A stretch of DNA of 64,000 nt from Christiangramia portivictoriae DSM 23547 (GTDB taxonomy: Bacteria; Bacteroidota; Bacteroidia; Flavobacteriales; Flavobacteriaceae), in the NCBI RefSeq assembly GCF_000423045.1, contig NZ_AUHF01000001.1:806001-870000 (forward strand). The letters run 5' to 3'. Below the pieces are notes generated by a model. That model was not told where the DNA came from. It was given only the letters and a program-made list of their open reading frames with translations, and did not search any database. The first letter of the stretch is position 1; every line of letters starts with the position of its first letter. The position numbers and the translations under genes were made by a program. Shown here piece by piece: positions 26,867 through 36,798 of this stretch.

Positions 26867-26893
26867 TGTAAAATGTTTAATTAGTTGAAGACA

Positions 26894-26901
26894 CAAATTT
26901 A
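26894..26901 (-). promoter_or_regulatory. -7 box for small lipoprotein paralog 2
   Basis: Plus-strand CAAATTTA reads TAAATTTG on the minus strand, a perfect match, 27 bases before the ATG at 26866. Confidence 0.6.
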
Positions 26902-26913
26902 AACAAAATTTTA

Positions 26914-27690
26914 TTATGCAAAAGGACTCTTTTCACTTAAATATTTCCAATATCTTTTAGGGACGTGTTGGATGTGAAGCCGCATATTTACTCGACTTTT
27001 GATGTTTGTAGAATCAAAATATTCTTTCCATAAATGCTGAAAGTAGATTTCACCTTCAGCAAAATAGTCTGGATTTCCGCCTGAAATACCAATGTCCTCA
27101 GGTAATTCCATAGATACATATTCAGCTTTCTGAAGATCATAATGCACCCCCAGTTTCCGCTTCAGGTCATAGATCAACCAGCGCTGGTCTGCATAACGAC
27201 TTTTAAAGTGTTTTGTTATCACTGGCAGGACATGAAAGTCTGGCTCGATTACCGCGAAATACAGGTCGTCCTTTGTAAGCCTGAATCGTATGAACGCCTC
27301 CATTCGATGCTTTTCACGACCTACCTGCTTTGCAGCTTTAGATATATCCAGTACAGAAGGATGTGAATAATCCAGTTCTGCCTTTTCCCGTGAACTATAG
27401 ACGTATCGAATCATATCATACATCTTCAATTCGATCCCTGGAATTTCACTTAAGAACGAATAATATAATCTCGTAAATCCATTTGAAGACAACTTCTTCT
27501 TCAATGATTTCAATACACGCTGAACTTTAAAATCTTCAGTAATAACTTCGAGAGTTTCACTAAATAATTGCTTCTGGTCTTCGCCTTCAGGAATAATCTC
27601 TGCGATTTCCAGTTTTTGTTCATAAGCATTAAACACGCAGGTTAAAAACCCGGGAAAACTGCCATCATATTTAAGTACCACGCTTTTCAT
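26914..27690 (-). CDS. TIGR03915-type putative DNA repair protein (DUF4130)
   Basis: 258 residues. Sequence pattern 'VLKYDGSFPGFLTCVFNAYE' at the start, 'MEAFIRFRLTKDDLYFAVIEPDFHVLPVITKHFKSRYADQRWLIYD' at 120-170 and a C-terminal 'LWKEYFDSTNIKSRVNMRLHIQHVPKRYWKYLSEK' are characteristic of this family. Such proteins are almost always paired with the radical-SAM protein encoded next. A role in DNA repair is assumed from a uracil-DNA-glycosylase-like fusion in some members, not shown. Its start overlaps the stop of the upstream gene by one base. Confidence 0.85.
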   Translation of the reverse strand: MKSVVLKYDGSFPGFLTCVFNAYEQKLEIAEIIPEGEDQKQLFSETLEVITEDFKVQRVLKSLKKKLSSNGFTRLYYSFLSEIPGIELKMYDMIRYVYSSREKAELDYSHPSVLDISKAAKQVGREKHRMEAFIRFRLTKDDLYFAVIEPDFHVLPVITKHFKSRYADQRWLIYDLKRKLGVHYDLQKAEYVSMELPEDIGISGGNPDYFAEGEIYFQHLWKEYFDSTNIKSRVNMRLHIQHVPKRYWKYLSEKSPFA

Positions 27691-28949
27691 TAAAATAAAC
27701 TAAGTTGCTGGGTAAATTCCTTTCTATATTTACTGAAGGAATTTTGCATAATCAATTGCTTTAGATTTTCACTGCTCACATCCTTTAATTCTTTTTCACG
27801 AGCATCGCAGGTAATGAAATATTTGGCTCTATTCATAGAAATCCCGATCTTCTTGAGGTGCTCCCAGTTCAATTTTCGAAATTTTCTAGCCTGAAGTATT
27901 TTGTTGACCGATTTTAATCCAATTCCAGGAACGCGTAATAGAAGTTGTTTGTCGACTTTATTAATATCTACAGGAAATAAATGGCGGTTTCTAAGGGCAT
28001 AACTCAATTTAGGATCAATGTCCATTTCCAGATGCTGAAAGTCATTATTTAAAAGCTCTCGAACATCATATCCATAAAAACGCATAAGCCAATCTGTTTG
28101 ATACAAACGGTTTTCACGCATCATGGGAACCTGGGTTCCTAAAGCTGGTAATCGAGGATCATTACTTATGGGTACATAACCAGAGTAATAAACCCGTTTC
28201 ATATTATAATTCTTATAAAAGAATGCGGAGGAATACATGATGTCCCGATCGCTCTCACCCGTAGCTCCAACGATCATTTGGGTGCTTTGTCCCGCGGGAG
28301 CATACTTAGGGGTACTCTTGATAAGTTTCGATTCAGATTTGTACTGTATGATTTCATTCTTCACCTTTTCCATAGGTTTCATGAAGTCTTCATGTTTTTT
28401 CTCTGGAGCAAGTAGTTTGAGACCAGATTTGGTTGGGATTTCAATATTAACACTTAATCTATCTGCATATAGACCAGCTTCTCTCATTAGTTCATCACTA
28501 GCCCCGGGGATACTTTTAAGATGTATATAGCCATTAAAATTTTCTTCTTCTCTTAGTTTTTTGGCTACACGAATCAATCTTTCCATCGTATGATCGGGAC
28601 TCTTAAAAATCCCGGAACTTAGAAAAAGACCTTCAATATAATTCCTGCGATAGAAGCTTATGGTAAGATCTACAACCTCCTGTACTTTAAAAGCAGCTCT
28701 CTTAATATCGTTAGACTTTCGGGTGACGCAGTATGCGCAATCAAATATGCAATGATTCGTAAGAAGTATCTTCAATAAGGAAACACACCGGCCATCTTGA
28801 GTATAGGAATGACAAATTCCCATCCCTGAAGAATCACCCAAACCTTTCTTGGTATTAGTTCGTTTGGATCCACTACTAGAACATGAAACATCATATTTAG
28901 CAGCATCCGCAAGTATGTTTAATTTTTCTTTTATTCGATCGAAATCCAT
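27690..28949 (-). CDS. TIGR03916-type radical-SAM DNA modification/repair protein
   Basis: 419 residues from ATG 28949 (MDFDRIKEKLNILADAAKYD). The frame extends 12 codons upstream, but those residues do not look native. The radical-SAM motif C-x3-C-x2-C is in 'LTNHCIFDCAYCVTRK' near 75-90. A C-terminal helix-hairpin-helix, 'LLLRVPGIGLKSVNKILQARKF' near 335, suggests DNA binding. It overlaps the TIGR03915 gene (1 base), as these pairs usually do. The reaction is unknown. Confidence 0.88.
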   Translation of the reverse strand: MDFDRIKEKLNILADAAKYDVSCSSSGSKRTNTKKGLGDSSGMGICHSYTQDGRCVSLLKILLTNHCIFDCAYCVTRKSNDIKRAAFKVQEVVDLTISFYRRNYIEGLFLSSGIFKSPDHTMERLIRVAKKLREEENFNGYIHLKSIPGASDELMREAGLYADRLSVNIEIPTKSGLKLLAPEKKHEDFMKPMEKVKNEIIQYKSESKLIKSTPKYAPAGQSTQMIVGATGESDRDIMYSSAFFYKNYNMKRVYYSGYVPISNDPRLPALGTQVPMMRENRLYQTDWLMRFYGYDVRELLNNDFQHLEMDIDPKLSYALRNRHLFPVDINKVDKQLLLRVPGIGLKSVNKILQARKFRKLNWEHLKKIGISMNRAKYFITCDAREKELKDVSSENLKQLIMQNSFSKYRKEFTQQLSLF

Positions 28950-29027
28950 AATTAGGAATTTATCCAAAAATAGGAAATAATCCATAATTATGCTGACTCC
29001 TAAACGATAAAGTATTAGCTCAAAAGA

Positions 29028-30713
29028 TTAATTTTTCTTCAAATATTGATACCCTTCATAAGAATTTGGCTCCTCATCGGCAAGACGAGCAAAATTTTCA
29101 TAAGCTTTTTTTACCTGAGCTTTTGGGGTAGTGGCGAATTCCTCTTCGGTCACTGCGTAGTTCTTCTGTAGTTCTTTTAGCTCTATAAGTAATTTCTTCT
29201 GAATCTCAGCATACTTTAAATCGCCATAAAGATTATTCAACTCTTTTGGATCTGTTTTAAGATCATAAAGTTCCCACTCGTCAATATCATCATAAAAATG
29301 GATGAGTTTATACCGTTCTGTTCTTATTCCGTAGTGCCTTTTTACCATATGAAAGGCGGGGAAATCATAATAATGATAGTAAATAGCATTTCTGAAACTC
29401 TTATTATTTTCAGGATTGGAGAGTAAGGGTTTCAACGATTTGCCCTGCATTTTTTCAGGAATTTCAGCGCCTGCATAGTCCAGAAAAGTTGGAGCAAAAT
29501 CCAAGTTTTGAGTTAGTGCATCGATGACAGTTCCTTTTGAAATATTCTTAGGATATTGAATTAGCAAAGGCATAGCTAATGACTCTTCGTACATGAAGCG
29601 CTTGTCAAAAAATCCTTTTTCTCCCAAGTAGAATCCCTGGTCTGTCGTATAAACAATAATCGTATTTTCTGTTAAGCCTTCTGCGTCCAGATAATCGAGG
29701 ATTTTTCCAACGCCTTCATCCACAGCCTGTACTGTACCCATATAATCCCGCATATATCTTTGACCTTTCCATTCTGCAAGATCTTTACCTTTAAGATTTG
29801 CTTCATGAAAAGCATCATTTTTAGTCCGGTAGGCGTCATTCCAGTCGGTTCGCTGTTTTACTGTCATGCGTTCAAAATCTGATTTCCAGGGATTGTGTCT
29901 TAGTGAATCACTGCCTTTTTTAATGGTCATTTTTAGATCATGACCCTCATACATGTCTTTATAAATGGTTTGCAACTGATGTTGCGCAGCCAGTTGATCT
30001 TCGTGCTCACTGTAATAACTTTTTGGAAGTGGAAATTGGATGGAGTCATATGTATTGATGTGCCTGATAGGAGGCATCCAGTTTCTATGCGGAGCTTTAT
30101 GGTGTACCATGAGGAAGAATGGTTTTTTCTTTTCTTCATCACTACGGTTTTTCAACCAGTCTATACTCATCCCGGTGATAAGGTCTGTCGCGTAACCTTC
30201 TACCACGCTGGTATCATTTTCTGTAATAAATTCGGGATTATAGTAATTTCCCTGGTCGTTTAAAATTCGCCAGTGATCGAAACCCTCTGGTTTACCGTGC
30301 AAATGCCATTTCCCGATAATAGAAGTTTGGTATCCAACGTTCTTCAAATATTTAGGCAAAGTTGGCTGGGAGCCATCAAAAATATCGCCATTCATTCTAA
30401 AGCCATTAAGATGACTGAATTTTCCGGTTAGGATCACAGCCCTGCTGGGACCACAAATAGAATTAGTACAGAAGTTATTCTTAAACAAAGCTCCGTTTTG
30501 CGCAATCCTGTCAATATTAGGAGTGGGAGCCAATTGGCTTACGGGATGTCCATAAGCACTGATGGCCTGAGCCGCATGATCGTCTGTCATGATAAACACG
30601 ATGTTTGGCTTCTGAATATTATTGGGTTCTTTTGGGATTTTTTCCTTACAAGCATTTAAGACGATTGGAAGAAATAGAAAGAGAAAATGAAAGGGACGAT
30701 TTCGAAATAGCAT
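29028..30713 (-). CDS. Family S1 (formylglycine) sulfatase lipoprotein
   Basis: 561 residues. Lipobox LNAC with Cys22. The formylglycine motif C-x-P-S-R is at Cys87 ('NSICGPSRAVILTGKFSHLNG'). 'MTDDHAAQAISAYG' near 42 supplies calcium ligands. It removes sulfate esters from sugars and needs an anaerobic sulfatase-maturating enzyme or FGE, neither of which is in the window. It is divergent from the regulator at the left edge of the glycan locus. The precise S1 subfamily is not clear; it looks like the group with N-acetylglucosamine-6-sulfatases. Confidence 0.9.
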   Translation of the reverse strand: MLFRNRPFHFLFLFLPIVLNACKEKIPKEPNNIQKPNIVFIMTDDHAAQAISAYGHPVSQLAPTPNIDRIAQNGALFKNNFCTNSICGPSRAVILTGKFSHLNGFRMNGDIFDGSQPTLPKYLKNVGYQTSIIGKWHLHGKPEGFDHWRILNDQGNYYNPEFITENDTSVVEGYATDLITGMSIDWLKNRSDEEKKKPFFLMVHHKAPHRNWMPPIRHINTYDSIQFPLPKSYYSEHEDQLAAQHQLQTIYKDMYEGHDLKMTIKKGSDSLRHNPWKSDFERMTVKQRTDWNDAYRTKNDAFHEANLKGKDLAEWKGQRYMRDYMGTVQAVDEGVGKILDYLDAEGLTENTIIVYTTDQGFYLGEKGFFDKRFMYEESLAMPLLIQYPKNISKGTVIDALTQNLDFAPTFLDYAGAEIPEKMQGKSLKPLLSNPENNKSFRNAIYYHYYDFPAFHMVKRHYGIRTERYKLIHFYDDIDEWELYDLKTDPKELNNLYGDLKYAEIQKKLLIELKELQKNYAVTEEEFATTPKAQVKKAYENFARLADEEPNSYEGYQYLKKN

Positions 30714-30785
30714 TAAAATATCTTTTGAGCATTTGAAAAATACAAAAGTTTTATAGGAATTGTTTAAATTTCACCTGCTCACAGT

Positions 30786-33551
30786 ATGCACAATCACCTC
30801 AACGAAATGAAAACTAATATAATTAATCTATTGATTACCATAATTTTAACGGTAGTCAATGCCTATTCTCAGGAATTACTTCCACCTATACAAAACTTTA
30901 AGCCTTCTGTTTACGATGCGGCGAGCCAGAACTGGGACATTGCCGTAGACGATCGCGGAGTAATTTTTGCCGCAAACAATCAGGGTCTTTTAGAATACGA
31001 CGGACTCAGCTGGGAGCTGCATAAATTAGAAAGTGGATCCATCATTAGATCGGTGTTGCCTGTAGGAGAAAGAGTTTATACTGGATCTTACAGAGAGTTT
31101 GGTTACTGGAAGACCGATGCCAAGGGTCAATTGATTTATCATTCGCTGGGTAAACTTTTAAACAAGCTGGAATTACAGAGTGATGAATTTTGGAGCATGG
31201 AGGCTCTTGGAGAAACTATTTACTTCAGATCTTTTGGAGGAGTGTTCAAGTACAAAAATAACGAGATCATCAAAGTTCAGAATCATATTTCCACGGCCAT
31301 GGAGACTTTTCAAGGTCGGCTAATCATCGCTGAAAGGGGTAAAGGAATTTATCTTCTGAAAAGTGATGACAGCCTGGAGGAACTGGAAGGAGATCTTTCA
31401 GCATTGGAAGGCTTGAACATTATTGAACTATTTGCGTTTGGTGATACCTTATATATAGGAAGTAAAAATGCTGTTTTCATTTATTCCGAAGGAGAGCTGA
31501 GCAAGCTAAACGATATAGAGCTGAATAACTTTCTTCAGGAATCTGAACTTAATCATATTCTGGGTGTTTCCAACAATAAATTGCTGATTGGTACCATCAA
31601 GAATGGGGTAGCAGAATATGATCTTGTTTCTAAAAATCTCAAATTCTTTAATCGTATAAAAGGTCTACAGAATAACACGGTTTTAGGAATGAGTTACCAT
31701 CATGGAAATTTGTGGCTGGCATTGGACAAGGGCATCGATAAGCTGGATCTCGAATCCCCTGTGGAATTCTTTACAGATCATTCTGGGGAGCTGGGCGCTG
31801 TTTACGATATTGAAATGTTCGAGGATAATATATATCTGGCCAGTAATACAGGGGTACATACGTTCAAAGATGGAAACCTGAAATTACTGGACGGAAGCCA
31901 GGATCATGTTTGGAATCTGGAAGTTCTGAATAATCAACTTTTTGTTAATCACAATACGGGCATCTATAAAGTGAAGAATGCCAGCTTCAATCCTGTGAAA
32001 AAAAGAACAGGTAGCTTCTGTATTGAAAAAGTACCCGGCAAAGACAATCTTTATCTGGTTGGCGAGTATACAGGAATTAGTACTTATGATGAAAGGTCGC
32101 AACAGGTAAGCGAACTGGAAGGTATCAACTTTCCCGTTAAGCAAATCGTATTCGAAAATGACCAGGTGTTCTGGGCAGCCCATCCCTACGAAGGTTTGTA
32201 TAGAATTACCCATGATAACTTTCAAAATATTGAAGTCGAGAAGTTCCCTGTTATAGGTAAAGAGGACAACTACAGAGTAAAACTATATCATCTCAACGGA
32301 CAGATCATATGCTATGTGAATGGTAAATGGTACAGATACAATCCATTTAAGGTGAGTTTTGAAGTCTTTACGGAATTTGAAGAACTGCGTGGTTTAAGAT
32401 TACTTCAGGATGCTGGCAATTTTTCGATCTTTAATAATGAAGAAAATGGGGCATTGTTATTTACAGATTTTAAGGAATTAAATCTCAGGTTTTCCAGTGA
32501 TCGCTTAGGCAACAGGCTGGTCAAAGCGAATGAAAATGTAATTATGGTAAATGATTCTGTGTATTACATAACTTTAAACGACGGTTTCGCCAAACTGAAC
32601 CTCGTTTCTTTCCAGAAAGATAATTCAGTAGCAAATGGATCTAGCGCATTTATAAAGAAGTTTACAGATAATCACGGTATATATGATCTAAATTCTACTC
32701 CTACTTTGCAATACAGGACATCCGGCAATATTCAGGTACAGATTGGTGCCCCAGATATCAATTGGAATCAATTGTCTTATAAATTGAAGGGTGAAGAAGA
32801 ATACAGGGGCGAGGTTGGCAGCGATGGCTGGTTGACCCTTAGAAATCTTTCTTACGGGGATTATGCTCTGGAAATTGTTCACAATCGGGATGGGGAAGCA
32901 GAAGAAGTTCTTGCCAAATACGAATTTGGAATTGCTCCGCCATGGTACTTGTCTGCCTGGATAAAAGCCTTCTATGTATTGCTTTTTATCGTTCTCATTG
33001 TCATGGTTTTTTTAATTAACAGGAGAAAACTCAAGAAGCATCAGCAACAACTGGAGGAAAAATTTGAAGAAGAACATCAGGAAAGGCTAGCTAGAATTGA
33101 ACATGATCGACTGGTAAATGAAATTGATCTGAAAAGAAAGGAACTCGCCAACACCACCATGATGGCAGCAAAGAAGAACGAGGTGCTCATGGAAATTCAA
33201 AGTGAGCTTTCCAAAGACAAGAATTCATTCTCCAACCAGTATAGAATGAAACATATCATGAATAAGATCAACGCTGCAGTTAAAAGCAAAGATGAATGGA
33301 AAGTTTTTGAAACCAATTTTAATGAAGTCCACGAAGATTTCTTTAAGGATATCTTAGCAGAATATCCAAAACTTTCCAGTAAGGATCTCAAACTATGTTC
33401 GTATCTAAAAATGAATTTGAGCTCGAAAGAAATTGCTCCTTTAATGGGTATTTCAGTTCGAGGTGTTGAAGTACACAGATACCGTTTAAGAAAAAAAATG
33501 GCCTTGGAAAGCGATGTGAATTTGACAAAATTCCTGATAAAGAATTTTTAA
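30786..33551 (+). CDS. Membrane-bound one-component regulator: beta-propeller, Y_Y_Y, TM, LuxR-type HTH
   Basis: Up to 921 residues; ATG 30807 (MKTNIINLLITIILTVVNAYSQ) may be the true start because it gives a clean signal peptide. Periplasmic part: ~600 residues of short beta-propeller repeats, then a Y_Y_Y-type domain. One transmembrane helix is at about 721-745, then a coiled coil with many Lys/Glu, and a C-terminal LuxR-like helix-turn-helix (863-921, 'LSSKDLKLCSYLKMNLSSKEIAPLMGISVRGVEVHRYRLRKKM'). There is no histidine kinase or receiver. Sensors of this design regulate glycan loci. It is upstream of susC in the same direction. Confidence 0.88.
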   Translation: MHNHLNEMKTNIINLLITIILTVVNAYSQELLPPIQNFKPSVYDAASQNWDIAVDDRGVIFAANNQGLLEYDGLSWELHKLESGSIIRSVLPVGERVYTGSYREFGYWKTDAKGQLIYHSLGKLLNKLELQSDEFWSMEALGETIYFRSFGGVFKYKNNEIIKVQNHISTAMETFQGRLIIAERGKGIYLLKSDDSLEELEGDLSALEGLNIIELFAFGDTLYIGSKNAVFIYSEGELSKLNDIELNNFLQESELNHILGVSNNKLLIGTIKNGVAEYDLVSKNLKFFNRIKGLQNNTVLGMSYHHGNLWLALDKGIDKLDLESPVEFFTDHSGELGAVYDIEMFEDNIYLASNTGVHTFKDGNLKLLDGSQDHVWNLEVLNNQLFVNHNTGIYKVKNASFNPVKKRTGSFCIEKVPGKDNLYLVGEYTGISTYDERSQQVSELEGINFPVKQIVFENDQVFWAAHPYEGLYRITHDNFQNIEVEKFPVIGKEDNYRVKLYHLNGQIICYVNGKWYRYNPFKVSFEVFTEFEELRGLRLLQDAGNFSIFNNEENGALLFTDFKELNLRFSSDRLGNRLVKANENVIMVNDSVYYITLNDGFAKLNLVSFQKDNSVANGSSAFIKKFTDNHGIYDLNSTPTLQYRTSGNIQVQIGAPDINWNQLSYKLKGEEEYRGEVGSDGWLTLRNLSYGDYALEIVHNRDGEAEEVLAKYEFGIAPPWYLSAWIKAFYVLLFIVLIVMVFLINRRKLKKHQQQLEEKFEEEHQERLARIEHDRLVNEIDLKRKELANTTMMAAKKNEVLMEIQSELSKDKNSFSNQYRMKHIMNKINAAVKSKDEWKVFETNFNEVHEDFFKDILAEYPKLSSKDLKLCSYLKMNLSSKEIAPLMGISVRGVEVHRYRLRKKMALESDVNLTKFLIKNF

Positions 33552-33564
33552 ATTATCAATAAAA

Positions 33565-33712
33565 AGTACTAAATATTACCAAATTTTAGTACTACAAAAC
33601 TACATCAACTTATAAATTATGCTTTTCTAAATTACTTCAAAACTAATGTAAACCTCATTATAACAGTGTCTTATGTTTTTTCTGGGCTTGTAGTAGTAGA
33701 TGTGTACTACAA
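33565..33712 (+). promoter_or_regulatory. Two inverted repeats upstream of susC, candidate operators
   Basis: Site A is AGTACTAAA (33565-33573), an 11-base spacer, then TTTAGTACT (33585-33593). Site B is TTGTAGTA (33688-33695), a 9-base spacer, then TACTACAA (33705-33712). Both contain GTACTACAA, at 33589-33597 and 33704-33712. Site B ends four bases before the likely -33 element. This is where an activator would bind. Confidence 0.55.
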
Positions 33713-33715
33713 CGA

Positions 33716-33747
33716 TTGCGTAAAATCTGAGCTTGGATGTATATTGT
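33716..33747 (+). promoter_or_regulatory. Likely susC promoter
   Basis: TTG at 33716-33718 and TATATTGT at 33740-33747 (21-base spacing). The -7 box is imperfect, as expected for an activated promoter. Transcription near 33753 leaves ~25 bases before the ATG at 33779. Confidence 0.45.
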
Positions 33748-33778
33748 GACCTCAAATAAGCATAAACACCCAACAAGT

Positions 33779-36700
33779 ATGAAGGTAAAATTACTATTAG
33801 CCTGTGTAATTTTTGGAGTAAGTTCTCTACTCGCTCAAGCACAGCAAACCAAAACCATTAGTGGTATCATTACAGACACAGGTGGTGTTCCATTACCTGG
33901 TGCTGAAATCAAGGTGACAGACAAAGACATTTTTGATGTGACAGACTTCGACGGGAACTTTAGTCTCGAAGGTGTAGCAGTAGGAGATACATTCAGGGTT
34001 ACTTTCTTAGGATTTAAACAGCAGATTGTCGAGATCACTTCTGCCAGCGAGTATAATATTTCTTTGGAAGAGGATGCAGGCCAATTGGATGAAGTGGTAG
34101 TGGTAGGATATGGAACTCAGAAAAAAAGAGATCTTACCGGGGCGATCGTTTCAGTAGATTCAGAAGAAATTGAGAAAACACCAACTTCTAATGTGATGCA
34201 GTCTTTACAGGGTAAAGTTTCTGGTGTGCAGATCGTTAGTGCGGGTTCACCTGGAGACTCCCCTACAGTGCGAATTAGAGGACTAGGTACTTACCAGGAT
34301 GCAACCAATGTACTTTATGTAGTTGATGGAACTTTATATGATAATATTGATTTTCTAAATACAAAGGATATTAAATCCATAAATGTTCTGAAGGATGCTT
34401 CATCTTCAGCAATATACGGGGTAAGAGCGGCCAATGGAGTTGTGATCATCGAGACCAAGTCTGGTAAGAAGAATCAAAAACCTCAGATCGAATATGATGG
34501 TTATACCGGGATTCAACGAGCTCAGAATGTACTCAAAATGGCTAATGCCGAGCAATTTACTACCATGGCTTACGAATCTGGCTCTGCTCCAGATGTACAA
34601 TTTGTTTTGAATGCCATGGAGCGCTATGGCAGAAGCAGGATTAATCCAAACGTACCAGCTGTAAATACCGACTGGTACGAAGAAGTTCTTCGAGATGGTA
34701 TCATTCAGAACCACAGTATTGGGATTTCAGGAGGAGCTGAAAAAGTGGCGTATTCTGTTGGTGCCAACTACTTTGGCCAGGAGGGGATACTGGATATGAA
34801 GAATGAATACGAGAGATTTAACCTTCGATCTAAAATAGATGTTGATGTTTCAGATAGATTTAAAGCTGGACTAAACACTGTTTTCAGTAATGCTACAAAG
34901 TATGCACCTGAGAACGCAGCATGGTTCAAATCATATTTTGCGGTGCCTATCATGCCGGTACTTGATCCTACTAATACAGAGGCACAACCAATTCCTTATT
35001 CAAATGCTCAAAACCTTGGATACAGGGGAACTCAAAATCCATTTACAGACCTTACTTATAATGAGAACAGGCTGAAGATTAGAAAGATTCTTGCCAGTGT
35101 TTACTTTCAATACGAGATAATTCCAGAATTACTGGATTTTAAAACCACTTATAGTCATAACTATTCGGCATTGGAGGAACGTTATGTGGATCTTCCATAT
35201 ACTTTAGGAAATAATGTGGAAAGAAGATCCAGCATTCGAAGAGCAAATAATACATTTTCCAATCAGTACTGGGATAATATCTTAACCTATCAAAATGATT
35301 TTGGTGCGCATGATCTTACTGTAATGGCCGGTGCATCTTATCGAGATGAGGCGAGCAATAATTTTGCAGCGACAGGAACTGATATCGCTGGTATCAAACT
35401 TGAGTCAAGCTGGTACCTGGATTTCGCAGATAATGAATCTTTTAATAACAACGTTAGTGAAATTGGAAGAAGGTATTACGGAATTTCTTACTTCGGAAGG
35501 ATCGCCTACAATTTTGACGACAAATATCTTCTCTACGGAACTTTCAGAGCTGATGGCTCTTCAAAATTCACCAAAGATCCATGGGGTTATTTCCCTTCTG
35601 TAGGAGCTGGTTGGGTGATTTCTGAAGAAGAATTTATGCAGGATAATGGAGTTGTAGATTTTCTTAAGCTTAGAGCGAGCTGGGGTAAACTGGGGAATGA
35701 TAATGTAGCTGCCAGTGATGGATCGAATACCATTTCAGTAATAACAGCAGCACTGGGTGAACAACCAGTTTCAGGAATAACTTCTACCAGCGTATTCTCT
35801 AACAATACCTGGGAAATCATCGAGGAAAAGAACTTCGGTGTTAATATAGAAGCTTTAGATAACAGGCTGTCTATTGATGCAGATTACTATATAAGAGATA
35901 CAAAAGATGCCATACTACCGGTATTCATTCCTATCATTAACCGAAGTGTAAATCAGAATTCAGGGACCATTAGGAATGAAGGTCTGGAACTTGCCGTAAA
36001 CTGGAACCAGTCTGTAAACGATGACTTTAGCTATAGAATTGGGGCGAATTTCACCACGATAAACAATGAAGCTTTAGAGATCGCCAATGAGAGTGGTTAT
36101 ATAGATTCAGGTTCAGCAGAATTTCGTCAAAGAACACAGGAAGGTGGACCTCTATTTGCCTTTTATGGTTATGAAAGAACCGGTGTGTATCAAAACCAGG
36201 CACAGATCGATGCAGATCCAATCGCTGTAAATAACAATCTGGTTCCCGGGGATCTTATCTTTAAAGATCAGAATGGGGATGGCGTGATCGATGATGCCGA
36301 TAGAGTAATTCTTGGATCATTTCTTCCAGACTTCACCTTTGGTGGAAATATAGGATTCAATTATAAGAACTGGGATTTCTCCACAAGTTTTTATGGACAG
36401 GTTGGGAACGAGATCCTAAACCGTAAGCGTGGAGAGATCATCTTTACCAATGATACGAATATGGATGCAGATCTTGCCATTAACAGATGGCATGGTGAGG
36501 GTACTAGTAATAGCTATCCGTCATCTGCAGGACTTCGCAAAGTATGGAACCAGAAATTGAGCGACTTTTGGGTAGAAGAAGGAGATTTCTTCAGAATCCA
36601 GAATATCCAGTTCGGTTATACGATCGAGAGTTCTTCACTGCCTCAAACCAGACTGTATTTTACAGCTGAAAGACCTTTCACTTTCTTTGACTACAATGGT

Positions 36701-36787
36701 TTTGATCCTGAAGTATCAAATGGAGTAGACAGACAAACGTATCCAATACCTTCAGTATATACTATTGGACTAAACATTAAAATTTAA
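33779..36787 (+). CDS. SusC/RagA-family TonB-dependent outer membrane transporter
   Basis: 1002 residues from ATG 33779. A longer frame from 33737 would start inside the promoter. Signal peptide 1-~20 (LLAQAQQ), then a carboxypeptidase-regulatory-like beta domain (~23-95, 'ISGIITDTGGVPLPGAEIKV'), the family signature 'LDEVVVVGYGTQKKRDLTGA' near 103-122, a plug with 'LYVVDGTLYDNIDFLNTKDI' and 'VLKDASSSAIYGVRAANGVV', then the barrel. It imports oligosaccharides with SusD as the lid. The SusD gene follows after 11 bases. Confidence 0.97.
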   Translation: MKVKLLLACVIFGVSSLLAQAQQTKTISGIITDTGGVPLPGAEIKVTDKDIFDVTDFDGNFSLEGVAVGDTFRVTFLGFKQQIVEITSASEYNISLEEDAGQLDEVVVVGYGTQKKRDLTGAIVSVDSEEIEKTPTSNVMQSLQGKVSGVQIVSAGSPGDSPTVRIRGLGTYQDATNVLYVVDGTLYDNIDFLNTKDIKSINVLKDASSSAIYGVRAANGVVIIETKSGKKNQKPQIEYDGYTGIQRAQNVLKMANAEQFTTMAYESGSAPDVQFVLNAMERYGRSRINPNVPAVNTDWYEEVLRDGIIQNHSIGISGGAEKVAYSVGANYFGQEGILDMKNEYERFNLRSKIDVDVSDRFKAGLNTVFSNATKYAPENAAWFKSYFAVPIMPVLDPTNTEAQPIPYSNAQNLGYRGTQNPFTDLTYNENRLKIRKILASVYFQYEIIPELLDFKTTYSHNYSALEERYVDLPYTLGNNVERRSSIRRANNTFSNQYWDNILTYQNDFGAHDLTVMAGASYRDEASNNFAATGTDIAGIKLESSWYLDFADNESFNNNVSEIGRRYYGISYFGRIAYNFDDKYLLYGTFRADGSSKFTKDPWGYFPSVGAGWVISEEEFMQDNGVVDFLKLRASWGKLGNDNVAASDGSNTISVITAALGEQPVSGITSTSVFSNNTWEIIEEKNFGVNIEALDNRLSIDADYYIRDTKDAILPVFIPIINRSVNQNSGTIRNEGLELAVNWNQSVNDDFSYRIGANFTTINNEALEIANESGYIDSGSAEFRQRTQEGGPLFAFYGYERTGVYQNQAQIDADPIAVNNNLVPGDLIFKDQNGDGVIDDADRVILGSFLPDFTFGGNIGFNYKNWDFSTSFYGQVGNEILNRKRGEIIFTNDTNMDADLAINRWHGEGTSNSYPSSAGLRKVWNQKLSDFWVEEGDFFRIQNIQFGYTIESSSLPQTRLYFTAERPFTFFDYNGFDPEVSNGVDRQTYPIPSVYTIGLNIKI

Positions 36788-36798
36788 AAAAACACGAT

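Noticed and set aside
28950-28985. Upstream start of the TIGR03916 gene
   Set aside because: The leading residues are hydrophobic and atypical; MDFDRIKEKL is the usual start.
33737-33778. Upstream ATG for susC
   Set aside because: It overlaps the likely -7 box and would put charged residues before the signal peptide.
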